Below the pieces are notes generated by a model. That model saw only the letters and a program-made list of their open reading frames with translations. It was not told the DNA's origin and searched no databases. Shown piece after piece: positions 24,350 to 34,007 of a stretch of 64,000 nt of DNA; within the stretch, counting starts at the first letter, position 1, and every line of letters begins with the position of its first letter. The DNA is from Hofstenia miamia (lineage: Eukaryota > Xenacoelomorpha > Acoela): NCBI GenBank assembly GCA_004352715.1, contig SCFE01000006.1, forward strand, positions 3,640,690 through 3,704,689, given 5' to 3'. The position numbers and the translations under genes are program-made.

Positions 24350-24735
24350 TAGTGATGTGCGGGCCGCCGATTATTCCGGCTCTTCTGCGCCTGCTGTTCA
24401 ACACTGAGCCCGCCTGCTAAGATCTCAACCCGCCTCCACATGCATTGCACATTAATCACATTAATCACGTGATTTCATTATGTGCCTGTAAATTTACTCC
24501 AAATCCAATCAAAACAGTACTATCAGCTGTTCACTCAACTGTTAAATTTACCTGTGGTAGATTTGAGATATAGTAAATATGTGATTTGAGATATAGCAAA
24601 CAGAATTGTAAACATAGATATTGTGTTTTGAGATATAGTAAACAGAATAGACTTACAATACCTATATTTTTTCTTTTCTATGACAACTCGTGGCCCACCT
24701 GAGCCCACGGGCATCGGCCGGCCCGCACACCACTA
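24350..24735. mobile_element. hAT-type non-autonomous element (MITE), 386 bp
   Basis: Terminal inverted repeats read TAGTGATGTGCGGGCCG on the left and, in reverse complement, TAGTGGTGTGCGGGCCG on the right, the typical hAT terminus. Eight-base flanks CTGTTGAA (24342-24349) and CTGTTCAA (24736-24743) match at seven of eight positions, as expected for hAT target duplications. The interior has no transposase frame, but three imperfect copies of TTTGAGATATAGTAAACAG. Confidence 0.88.
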
Positions 24736-25369
24736 CTGTTCAATGCAATCATTAGTCATGAATTTGTATACACGGTCCAAAATTTACTCATGCACTCCTG
24801 TATTCTTTGTACTGAATTCAGTTGCTCAATAAAAATGAACTTTGTTGGCTATCAATATGAATTGAAAAAAAAGATAAATACCTGCTCCTCAGTGTTACAT
24901 ATATGGCACTATTAAAATAGACAGACAATATTTTTAATACAACAATCACTAACAAAATGACTTCATGTTAATTTCACATGCATTCAATATAATTGAATGA
25001 TAATTTGTAAAGTTTTTAATACTAGTGCATAGTGCAATAAAAGAGTTGTTTATACATTGTAAAAAACTTGGAAAGCATTTAAAGGAAAAGGCATTAGTGA
25101 GTACAAGCTTCATTTCTATATGTGAAAGGCTATTGTTTGAAATTAGGAAAAATTTTCAAAGCCGGTGTGTAACATTTTAATATAATAACCTATGGTTGCA
25201 ACATCTTGAAGGCATTTGAAAGAACATATAATCATTTATGTAAGTTTACAAACCAGTGTATAATATCTGGAAATAAATACATATAGGTTGTAGTTACTGT
25301 GAGCAGAACTTGAAAGAAAAAAGTTTGAGTTAGTGGTATCAATGCTGAAGCACCAATAAAAATCAATAT

Positions 25370-25756
25370 TTGAAGAATTTTGAGAAAGGATTTGCTGAAT
25401 TATCAGCTCATCAACTCTCTTCAGATCGAAATGATGCCATGCTAGCAATGGGTCACCATTATCCAAAATCAGATAATAGAACAAAGTTAATGCCAGCAGA
25501 AGAACAAGAAGTAGCATATTTAGCAATTTCGAAATCATCAAATAATTTAAACGCATATTCAGCATCAGTATCAGCAGAAATGATAGGTGAAGGTAGGAAA
25601 TAGCTGAGGACTGAAGATCAACAAGGCAAAAAGACAACTAAAGAACATCAATTAGAGTCTCTTAAATTGGATTTCTCCAAAACAAGTAATAAATCAGCTT
25701 GGGAGACACTGTTGAACATTATATTTCTTAATATTTCATATCTCCCAATGCCTTAG
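25370..25756 (+). pseudogene. Uncharacterised coding-like stretch
   Basis: One frame stays open for about 128 codons except for a TAG at 25601-25603. Composition is protein-like (AMLAMGHHYPKSDNRTKLMP; then AEEQEVAYLA) rather than low-complexity, but there is no ATG start near the left end and no family is recognised. It could be a decayed transposon ORF or a processed-mRNA relic. Confidence 0.2.
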
Positions 25757-25818
25757 CCCTTTGACAAAGAGAAATAGCACTTTTCATTGAAATTCAGGAG
25801 CGTGCATCAAACCCCCTT

Positions 25819-25822
<4 letters not shown>

Positions 25823-25858
<36 letters not shown>

Positions 25859-26019
25859 NNNNNNNNNNNNNNNNNNNNNNNNNNNNNNNNNNNNNNNNNN
25901 NNNNNNNNNNNNNNNNNNNNNNNNNNNNNNNNNNNNNNNNNNNNNNNNNNNNNNNNNNNNNNNNNNNNNNNNNNNNNNNNNNNNNNNNNNNNNNNNNNNN
26001 NNNNNNNNNNNNNNNNNNN

Positions 26020-26044
<25 letters not shown>
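25823..26044. repeat. (TA)n microsatellite interrupted by a 161-N gap
   Basis: TA dinucleotide arrays flank N positions 25859-26019 on both sides. The gap was evidently caused by the repeat. Confidence 0.95.
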
Positions 26045-26052
<8 letters not shown>

Positions 26053-26062
26053 GGTATATTTG

Positions 26063-26100
26063 TTAAGAGCACTCCTTAAGGAGAAAAGGAGTGCTCTTAA
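26063..26100. repeat. Perfect 15-bp hairpin
   Basis: TTAAGAGCACTCCTT (26063-26077) and its exact reverse complement (26086-26100) enclose an 8-base loop, immediately beside the TA microsatellite. It could be a terminal structure of a mobile element or an RNA hairpin. No partner copy was found in the window. Confidence 0.7.
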
Positions 26101-26227
26101 TAAAACGAAAAATTATGAGTGAAACATCATTCAACGGAAAATAAACAGTACTGTTGAGAAAATTCGAAATTCAAAAATGCAATCAATGAACAAAGATTAA
26201 TTACATAATGAAGTGAAAAAAAATTGA

Positions 26228-26614
26228 GAAAAGAAATACAACCTACATATATCAGAAAATGAAGCTAATCTGCTAAATAATTTCTTCTTTAGATTTAATG
26301 AGGACAAATGTAAAGACGAAGAACTAAGCAATAGAGAAATAGCCGAAACTACTCCCGTAATATCCAAAGAGCAAGTTCAAGAATTATTTTCAAATATTCG
26401 CTTACGTTCCTCTAAAGACATTTCAAAAGTACCAAACTGGTTTTTCAAATGCTTCTCAAACGAATTTAGTTATATTTATTCATGTTTATTTAATAAATAT
26501 TTCCAGAAAATGGAATATCCTAATGAATGGAAGAAAGCTGTTGTTACCCGCGTACCAAAGACTAATAATTTTGTAGTAATTAATTGTGCACATAAAAGCG
26601 ATTTCTCACATTGA
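26228..26614 (+). pseudogene. Non-LTR retrotransposon reverse transcriptase fragment
   Basis: A stop-to-stop frame of 129 codons without an ATG start matches the region upstream of the RT palm in LINEs: ISKEQVQELFSNIRLRSSKD, then VPNWFFKC, LFNKYFQ and PNEWKKAVVTRVPK (compare V...L..I...KS.G.D.IP..FLK and P..WK.A.V.PI.K). The frame ends before the catalytic palm, so only a 5' piece of an RT domain survives. Jockey- or CR1-type elements are the closest by pattern. Confidence 0.7.
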
Positions 26615-28036
26615 AATGTTGTTAATTTTGAATTTAGGTATTGCATGAAACACGAACATCATCATTGCTGACAGCAACGCAGTTGGGATGATAAATAAAA
26701 TTACATCGAATTTACATGGTAGGATTCCTAACATAGCGACTGAAACATTTTCTCCTATCAAGTATGCTGCCTTATGAGAATACTAAAAGTCCAAAGATGT
26801 ACCACTACTTAACGCATTTAATTTTTTTAAACAATGTATTAATTGCTATTGTAGATAAATTTTTTAGACGTCTGCATGGTTATACTTGTGAATATACTTT
26901 ATAAATAAAATCAGGTTTTTCCTCATGAAGCCATTCATGGGTGCTGTGCTTACAGTTGCATATTCGCATGTATGTGAATGCAAAGCGTTAACTCTATTTC
27001 TTATGTTAAAAAATCGAAACTGTCATTAGCCTTATTCCCATAGCAATGTTCTTCGCATGAAATTTGTTGTTATCAATTATCTGAAAAATTTGGGCCAAAA
27101 TGTTTTGCTAAAAGAATTTTGTGGACATTTTGTAAGACAGTAGTACTACTATATGTTTATACTGAACATTTGTGTTTATATTTGGCACGTTTTAGTTCCC
27201 ATGATGCATTTTTTTGCTACGATTTTTGTAGCAAAGCGAGAACAAAGATATTATGCAGTACAATTTGTATCACAATAAAAAAATGGGCAAAATTTCCACT
27301 GAATAATTTTATCTGTGCAATATGGTAAATTTTACTGATCTCGTGTTGAAAAAAGTCACTATGTCTATTTAATGTTCTATGTTACTAAAACGATTTGTCA
27401 ACTTTCAAAGCAATTGGGACATGGTGGAATGTCCCTCCCCCCGTCAGGTTTCCAAATTTAATTCTGACTGGATAAATAAATATATTTTTCGTAAAAATTG
27501 AAAAATTTAAAATCTAGGATCGTGAAATGCATTTTTTAGGGTCTATTTCCTCAATATTTTCAAAAATTTTCGCGGAGCTTCGCCCCGCATTAGGAAATAC
27601 CAATGATGTCCCCCGTCATAAAATCCTGGATACGCCCCTGACTCCAATATTATAAATTGATTAAAATATTCTAACTATTATTGGAATATAGTTATTATTT
27701 ATGAAGGAAAACTTTTATCAATTTACCCTATGTTATTGGGATGGCTCAAAATTGCACTTCTCACTTATTTTCCTCAATAATGATCCAGTCGCTTTGAAAT
27801 TTCAAAAAATATGTTTCTGTAGATATGTGATGCACTTCTTTATAGGTACACTAATGATTTTTAGTTTAAATTTCATAAAAAATTAATGCTCTAGTTATTA
27901 TATTACTCTTTTTCCAAATTTCTATATTGTTATGAAGGAATTTCGATTTTTAGAATATTTGGTTGAATTGTTTTGATGGATATTATAACTATTCAAATGC
28001 CATTTATTGTATGGGTAGTTATTACGCAAACACAAA
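26615..28036. other. AT-rich intergenic region
   Basis: No gene was recognised. Around 27400-27650 a GC-richer stretch ends in TGGATACGCCCCTGA, a sequence type often seen at DNA-transposon termini, but no matching opposite end was found. Confidence 0.35.
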
Positions 28037-28446
28037 TTTGTAAATCTTCCAATTAGTGAAATCTTGATCATTCTTAAGTTTAACAAAACACACAGCGATC
28101 ATTTAGATGTAATAGATAATTAGTGTGCCATTTACAAGCTTGCTTCAATTTTGTAAATCTTCCAATTAGTGAAATCTAAATCATTCTGAGATCTATCAAA
28201 ATGCGCATTGTTTATTTAGAAAAACTAGCTATTTCATGAATCATTAACCAAACTCTTCAGGTTTGTAAGTCAACCAAATAATGAAATCTAATTCGTTCTT
28301 AGATTTATTATAATGCGTATTATGTTCATTTAGAAATCTTAGCTAATATATAAACCAATAAACACTCTTTGATTTTGCAAATTTGCCAATAATTAAATTC
28401 TCAATCATTTATTCGGCATAAGGTAAAATTTTGTATTGAATTTATC
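28037..28446 (+). repeat. Diverged tandem repeat, about 112-bp period
   Basis: Units starting TTTGTAAATC or a variant begin at 28037, 28150, 28262 and 28374, a spacing of 112-113 bases. Each opens with a TTTGTAAATCTTCCAATTAG-like block, followed by a TGAAATCT block and an AATGCGCATT-like block. The last unit runs into the gap. A second copy of the same region lies at 32334-32756. Confidence 0.75.
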
Positions 28447-29446
28447 NNNNNNNNNNNNNNNNNNNNNNNNNNNNNNNNNNNNNNNNNNNNNNNNNNNNNN
28501 NNNNNNNNNNNNNNNNNNNNNNNNNNNNNNNNNNNNNNNNNNNNNNNNNNNNNNNNNNNNNNNNNNNNNNNNNNNNNNNNNNNNNNNNNNNNNNNNNNNN
28601 NNNNNNNNNNNNNNNNNNNNNNNNNNNNNNNNNNNNNNNNNNNNNNNNNNNNNNNNNNNNNNNNNNNNNNNNNNNNNNNNNNNNNNNNNNNNNNNNNNNN
28701 NNNNNNNNNNNNNNNNNNNNNNNNNNNNNNNNNNNNNNNNNNNNNNNNNNNNNNNNNNNNNNNNNNNNNNNNNNNNNNNNNNNNNNNNNNNNNNNNNNNN
28801 NNNNNNNNNNNNNNNNNNNNNNNNNNNNNNNNNNNNNNNNNNNNNNNNNNNNNNNNNNNNNNNNNNNNNNNNNNNNNNNNNNNNNNNNNNNNNNNNNNNN
28901 NNNNNNNNNNNNNNNNNNNNNNNNNNNNNNNNNNNNNNNNNNNNNNNNNNNNNNNNNNNNNNNNNNNNNNNNNNNNNNNNNNNNNNNNNNNNNNNNNNNN
29001 NNNNNNNNNNNNNNNNNNNNNNNNNNNNNNNNNNNNNNNNNNNNNNNNNNNNNNNNNNNNNNNNNNNNNNNNNNNNNNNNNNNNNNNNNNNNNNNNNNNN
29101 NNNNNNNNNNNNNNNNNNNNNNNNNNNNNNNNNNNNNNNNNNNNNNNNNNNNNNNNNNNNNNNNNNNNNNNNNNNNNNNNNNNNNNNNNNNNNNNNNNNN
29201 NNNNNNNNNNNNNNNNNNNNNNNNNNNNNNNNNNNNNNNNNNNNNNNNNNNNNNNNNNNNNNNNNNNNNNNNNNNNNNNNNNNNNNNNNNNNNNNNNNNN
29301 NNNNNNNNNNNNNNNNNNNNNNNNNNNNNNNNNNNNNNNNNNNNNNNNNNNNNNNNNNNNNNNNNNNNNNNNNNNNNNNNNNNNNNNNNNNNNNNNNNNN
29401 NNNNNNNNNNNNNNNNNNNNNNNNNNNNNNNNNNNNNNNNNNNNNN
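28447..29446. other. Assembly gap (1000 N)
   Basis: This is a placeholder-sized gap. Its left flank, ending GAATTTATC, is found continued at 32745-32756, so the missing right side may resemble 32757 onward. Confidence 0.95.
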
Positions 29447-29706
29447 TTGTTTAGAAAAAATTTTTCGTAATATTCCTTTAGTTAAATTAATTAACATGTT
29501 AGCGGTACGGTAGATATCTCTCGGATTTATATAATTTTCGTCCATGACTATATTCAGTATGCAGTGTTATTACATGTGCTGTTTTAGTGAATAAAAGTCA
29601 ATAAGTGAAACGTTGTTTTGAAATGTGGATGATTCAATAATATTCTAGTGCAAAAAATTATCATCAACGCTTATATTTTCGCTATCAAATTATCTTTTAA
29701 TTCTGT

Positions 29707-29779
29707 ATGTATACATCAGAGATGGAAGTGGAGGCGGTTATGGGGCAAGATTTCTCTAAAGTGGCGCCCATGGGCAAAA
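29707..29779 (+). CDS. Candidate first coding exon of an unidentified gene
   Basis: A GC-richer stretch in AT-rich surroundings reads MYTSEMEVEAVMGQDFSK and then VAPMGK, with a second ATG at 29722 in good initiation context (purine at -3, G at +4). It is followed at 29780-29785 by GTGAGT, a consensus splice donor. Open reading continues past the donor only into AT-rich, intron-like sequence. No downstream exon could be joined to it, so product and extent are unknown. Confidence 0.35.
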
Positions 29780-29785
29780 GTGAGT

Positions 29786-30333
29786 TGAGAAAACTGAAGC
29801 AAAAAATTGCCAATTTTTTACATTGTGAAAGTAATTTTCTTATATCAAAGTTCTCTGCTCGCATTTTGAAAAATCAATTATCCTGGATTTCTAACTTTTG
29901 GTGAAATTTGATTCTATTCAATAATACCAAGAAGATTTATTTTATCTAATTTGTCATCAATAGGCTTTACAATTACATTGGAAGTTATGCAATTACGCTT
30001 GCATAAAATATCTTTATAGTTAGAATTAAATTATATTTTGCTATTACTCATGTTTCTAATTAATATTGTCATCACGTTTGTTATTAAATTCCTGATGGTA
30101 CTAATAGTAGAGATGGCATTTCAAAAAATGATTCTGTATTTTCTAGGCAGTAAGGATTCAAAATATTTGGCAGTTGTGGCGTGTGTAGGGCTATGAAAAT
30201 TTCGATAAAATAAATTATATATCGCAAGTTGTTTTGGGAGCAGAAATTTTTGGGCGGGGGCAATATGGGACAGATGTCAGCAGGTGGGAATGGGGCAGGA
30301 GAGTTTACAAAAATCCGGCCACTTCCACCTTTG

Positions 30334-30384
<51 letters not shown>

Positions 30385-31149
30385 AAAGCCCATTAAGCTA
30401 GAGTAGCCGGTTAATCAGGTTAAAATCCGGTTAAGAAATTCTATTATTGATTACAATGATTGCATTGCTAAAAAACAACAGAAATTTGGCAAAAGATGCA
30501 AGAATTTTTACATGTTGCCATTATAGGGGATGGGCTCGACATTTCAAATTTTCTCAACAAATATAATCAAACACTCCACGCAGTAATATAACTTTAACCA
30601 TGAGAGCTGGGTACCGATTCGAATTTAACACGGTAGGCTGATTACACCTGAGCGCCCCTCGAGCAATCTCTGGATAATCGTCGTTTTATACTATTAAGAT
30701 TTTGCTCTAAAAATATTTTCCAACATTTCATTGAAAAAGTTATTTGTCTTAATTCTAAAGCGGTTGCATGCATATATTTTGTTAACATCGTAGCTTTGCT
30801 TCTCTATAGTTACTAAAATATGTCACTGAGAGCCTCATTTTCAATGATGATGAATATACTTACATTACGTTTATAAATCTCTGTTTATTTTACAAAAAAG
30901 CTCAATGGCTGTGTGCTTAGGAAGCCTTAGCCGGTTGGCTGTTAACCTTTTGTTAGTGATTTACTCATTAGCTCACTATTCTTGAATAGGTCCGATCACG
31001 CCATGCAATTATCATAATAAACACACACACTTTGCTCAGCTAGCTGTCGTCAATAAAGTATTTGGTGCCTTATAGCAAAATAGCCCCTATAAATTGTATT
31101 CGTCATCAACAATAAAGTAATCACAGTGATAACTCATTTATCAACCTGA
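29786..31149. other. AT-rich region with a TA microsatellite
   Basis: It contains a (TA)n array at about 30337-30381 and a degenerate tRNA-like stretch on the minus strand near 30600-30660 (CGCTCAGGTGTAATCAGC and TTCGAATC), too short between boxes to be a tRNA. No gene was recognised. Confidence 0.4.
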
Positions 31150-31163
31150 TTCCAAAGTGACTA

Positions 31164-31660
31164 TGCTGTCCATGCCTCGCCAATGTAGAGCACAACAATC
31201 CCTAGTCCCAATGTTTCACTTTCCTGACAGTGAAGACGAGGAGGAAGAAGTGATCAATGACAGCGGAGACAATTTTTATGAAAGCAAAGATGATAATGCT
31301 GGTTAAAAAAAGACAACTGTGAAATTGAAATCCAAGTTGAATTAGAACAAAGTAAAGGAAGTGATGAAACAAGATGACGAAGAAAATGAAGTGAGGAACT
31401 GGTAGCTGCTGGTATAACATTCTCAGCAGTGCTATTGAAATCTTGATTGTTGGGGCTGAATTGTCAAAGAACTTAGGGCACTCACTACCTGAGGGTGCAT
31501 CATTTGACCTTTTTGTAACAGAGAGCATGATGCGAGTTTCATACAAATATGAAGTCAACTGACATCAGAAGAACAGCAAGAAAAAGTAAATGGTATATAC
31601 AAAAGTTTTCCTTCTATGAAATGTGCGTTTGCCTAGGCATCATTATCAGTGCAGGCGCGG
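31164..31660 (+). pseudogene. piggyBac-type transposase relic (N-terminal part)
   Basis: An acidic stretch (DSEDEEEEVINDSGDN) is followed, after stops and a frame change, by LPEGASFDLFVTESMMRVSY. It then continues as FYEMCVCLGIIISAG. This order and the LP.GASPLD.F..FFT..L...I block followed by an F.G..I.MG block are typical of piggyBac (DDE_Tnp_1_7) transposases. The catalytic domain is not recognisable further right. It is a dead fragment. Confidence 0.6.
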
Positions 31661-31982
31661 ATTGTGCCAATTTTACTGCTCTTGATGGTCGCTTGTTTTA
31701 TAAGCCATGATATCTCTGCAACGCTTCAATTATTTCCCCGTTCAGTTCATCATAATCATGAAATCCTAAGCGTTTTGAAGAAACATAAAACTTTGATTTT
31801 CAAATATTGCAAGGAGAAAAAATGTGGTGTTATTGTGCTCCTCGCATTCTAGCGAAAGCTTTGATGAGAACAGTAAATCTTCACTCACAAAAGATTGCAA
31901 CTGCGAAACCCAGGGTCCCAACCTGATGGATGAAATGATAGAAGAATACAGCTGCCATCAGAAGTAAATTACATTTCTAAAA

Positions 31983-32756
31983 CAAGTTTTATCTCAAAAT
32001 ATATTATCCTTTAAAATCTGGATAGCTGGATCCGTTTGTGTAATTACCGATTTTTCCGAATACGGATTCCTACCCATCCTTAACCAAAAGTCAACGTTTT
32101 TGCAACAAAAAATGTTTATTTGTAAATAACTTGCCGCGCTTAGAACTGCATTGGCTATATGTGATTAAGCTTTTGCAAGAATTGATTAAAATTCAAACAG
32201 AGACATTAAAATTGAAATATTAGCGGTCTTTAAAATCCATTCGAAAAGCTGCAAATTTACCATGGCAGAATCAAAATAATGCAAAACTATAACACTGATG
32301 ATTGCAATGTACAAACTTGCTTCAATTTTGTAAATCTTCCAATTAGTGAAATCTTGATCATTGTTAAGTTAAATCTTCCAATTAGTGATCATTTAGATGT
32401 AATGGATAATTAGTGTGCCATTTACAAGCTTGCTTCAATTTTGTAAATCTTCCAATTAGTGAAATCTAAATCATTCTGAGATCTATCAAAATGCGCATTG
32501 TTTATTTTTATTGTGAGATTATAATTCAGCTATTTCATGGAATAATTAACACAGTAAACTCTTCAGGTTAGTAAGTCAACCTAATAATGAAATCTAATTC
32601 TTTCTTATGATTTTTATAATGCGTATTATGTTCATTTATAAATATTCTTAGCTAATATATAAACCAATAAACACTCTTTGATTTTGCAAATTTGCCAATA
32701 ATTAAATTCTCAATCATTTATTCGGCATAAGGTAAAATTTTGTATTGAATTTATCT
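31983..32756 (+). repeat. Repeat region, left copy, including the 112-bp tandem units
   Basis: 31985-32537 is repeated almost exactly at 32954-33500. Its right part, 32334-32756, is a second copy of the 28037-28446 tandem repeat. Relative to 33300-33360 this copy has a short replacement near 32368-32385, so the copies differ by a small indel. Confidence 0.8.
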
Positions 32757-32897
32757 ATATATTGTTATTTCTGGTTTAATAATAATTTTGCAATCGAATG
32801 CTAAAATAATATAATGGGAATTCTAATTAATAGTTAAATTTCCCAAAATGGTGTATTGTTTTTGTGATCATGGTTTAAATTTAAGTAGAATTTTCTT

Positions 32898-32932
<35 letters not shown>
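32898..32932. repeat. (TA)n microsatellite at a contig end
   Basis: A TA array ends at NNNN (32933-32936) and is followed directly by adapter sequence. Confidence 0.95.
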
Positions 32933-32936
32933 NNNN

Positions 32937-32953
32937 ATGTGTATAAGAGACAG
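32937..32953 (+). other. Nextera/Tn5 mosaic-end adapter in the assembly
   Basis: ATGTGTATAAGAGACAG equals the last 17 bases of the 19-base Tn5 mosaic end used in Nextera libraries. It sits right after NNNN and before a duplicated segment. It is library contamination, not genome sequence. Confidence 0.95.
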
Positions 32954-33500
32954 GTTTTATCTCAAAATATATTATCCTTTAAAATCTGGATAGCTGGATC
33001 CGTTTGTGTAATTACCGATTTTTCCGAATACGGATTCCTACCCATCCTTAACCAAAAGTCAACGTTTTTGCAACAAAAAATGTTTATTTGTAAATAACTT
33101 GCCGAGCTTAGAACTGCATTGGCTATATGTGATTAAGCTTTTGCAAGAATTGATTAAAATTCAAACAGAGACATTAAAATTGAAATATTAGCGGTCTTTA
33201 AAATCCATTCGAAAAGCTGCAAATTTACCATGGCAGAATCAAAATAATGCAAAACTATAACACTGATGATTGCAATGTACAAACTTGCTTCAATTTTGTA
33301 AATCTTCCAATTAGTGAAATCTTGATCATTGTTAAGTTTAACAAAACACACAGCGATCATTTAGATGTAATAGATAATTAGTGTGCCATTTACAAGCTTG
33401 CTTCAATTTTGTAAATCTTCCAATTAGTGAAATCTAAATCATTCTGAGATCTATCAAAATGCGCATTGTTTATTTTTATTGTGAGATTATAATTCCTATA
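32954..33500 (+). repeat. Repeat region, right copy, starting at the adapter
   Basis: It matches 31985-32537 nearly base for base, differs by a few substitutions and a small indel, and begins exactly where the adapter ends. An untrimmed contig from the other haplotype or a repeat copy is likely. Confidence 0.8.
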
Positions 33501-34007
33501 TTTACATGGCACAAATAACACAGTAAACTCTAAAAAATATTACTTAATGAACAGATTTTTTGGATCAATTGTAAAATTGTAAATTATGCGACTCTGAATT
33601 TTTATCCCTTTCACGAGTTAAATTCCACACAAGGCAACCCAAAGTATTGTGTTGTGTACGCAACGCACAACAAACAGCCTAAGACTGGGATCAGTATAAA
33701 AAAATTCAACTGTTGTGAAAGGAACTAAAAGTATGTGGTCCCGTAGATATTCAAAACCTACATCTTAACAACATCTTTCCACATTTGCGATATACATTAA
33801 TTTGATATTGATTTTTCAAAATCCAAAATAGAACGAATTTTTTGATTTATTAATAAGATGATAACAGTTTAGACGTTTATCATGAGCACGAGTCACAAAG
33901 CAGTTTTTATGCTTTGAAATAAATTTCTTACAAAGCTTTAAAAATTTCTTAAATAGAAAATCTAAAATTGTTAATTTTATGTCTATTTAGTTGTTTCTGG
34001 TTACAAG
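33501..34007. other. Upstream region of the SLC22-like gene
   Basis: The frame of the transporter is closed upstream by a TAA about 35 bases before the ATG. A TTTAG sequence about 20 bases before the ATG could be a 3' splice site of a leader intron. No TATA box stands out. Confidence 0.4.

Noticed and set aside
27560-27650. TGGATACGCCCCTGA sequence like a DNA-transposon terminus
   Set aside because: No matching opposite terminus or target duplication found nearby.
30590-30670. Minus-strand tRNA-like stretch with an A-box-like sequence and TTCGAATC
   Set aside because: The boxes are only about 30 bases apart and no acceptor stem forms; too weak for a feature of its own.
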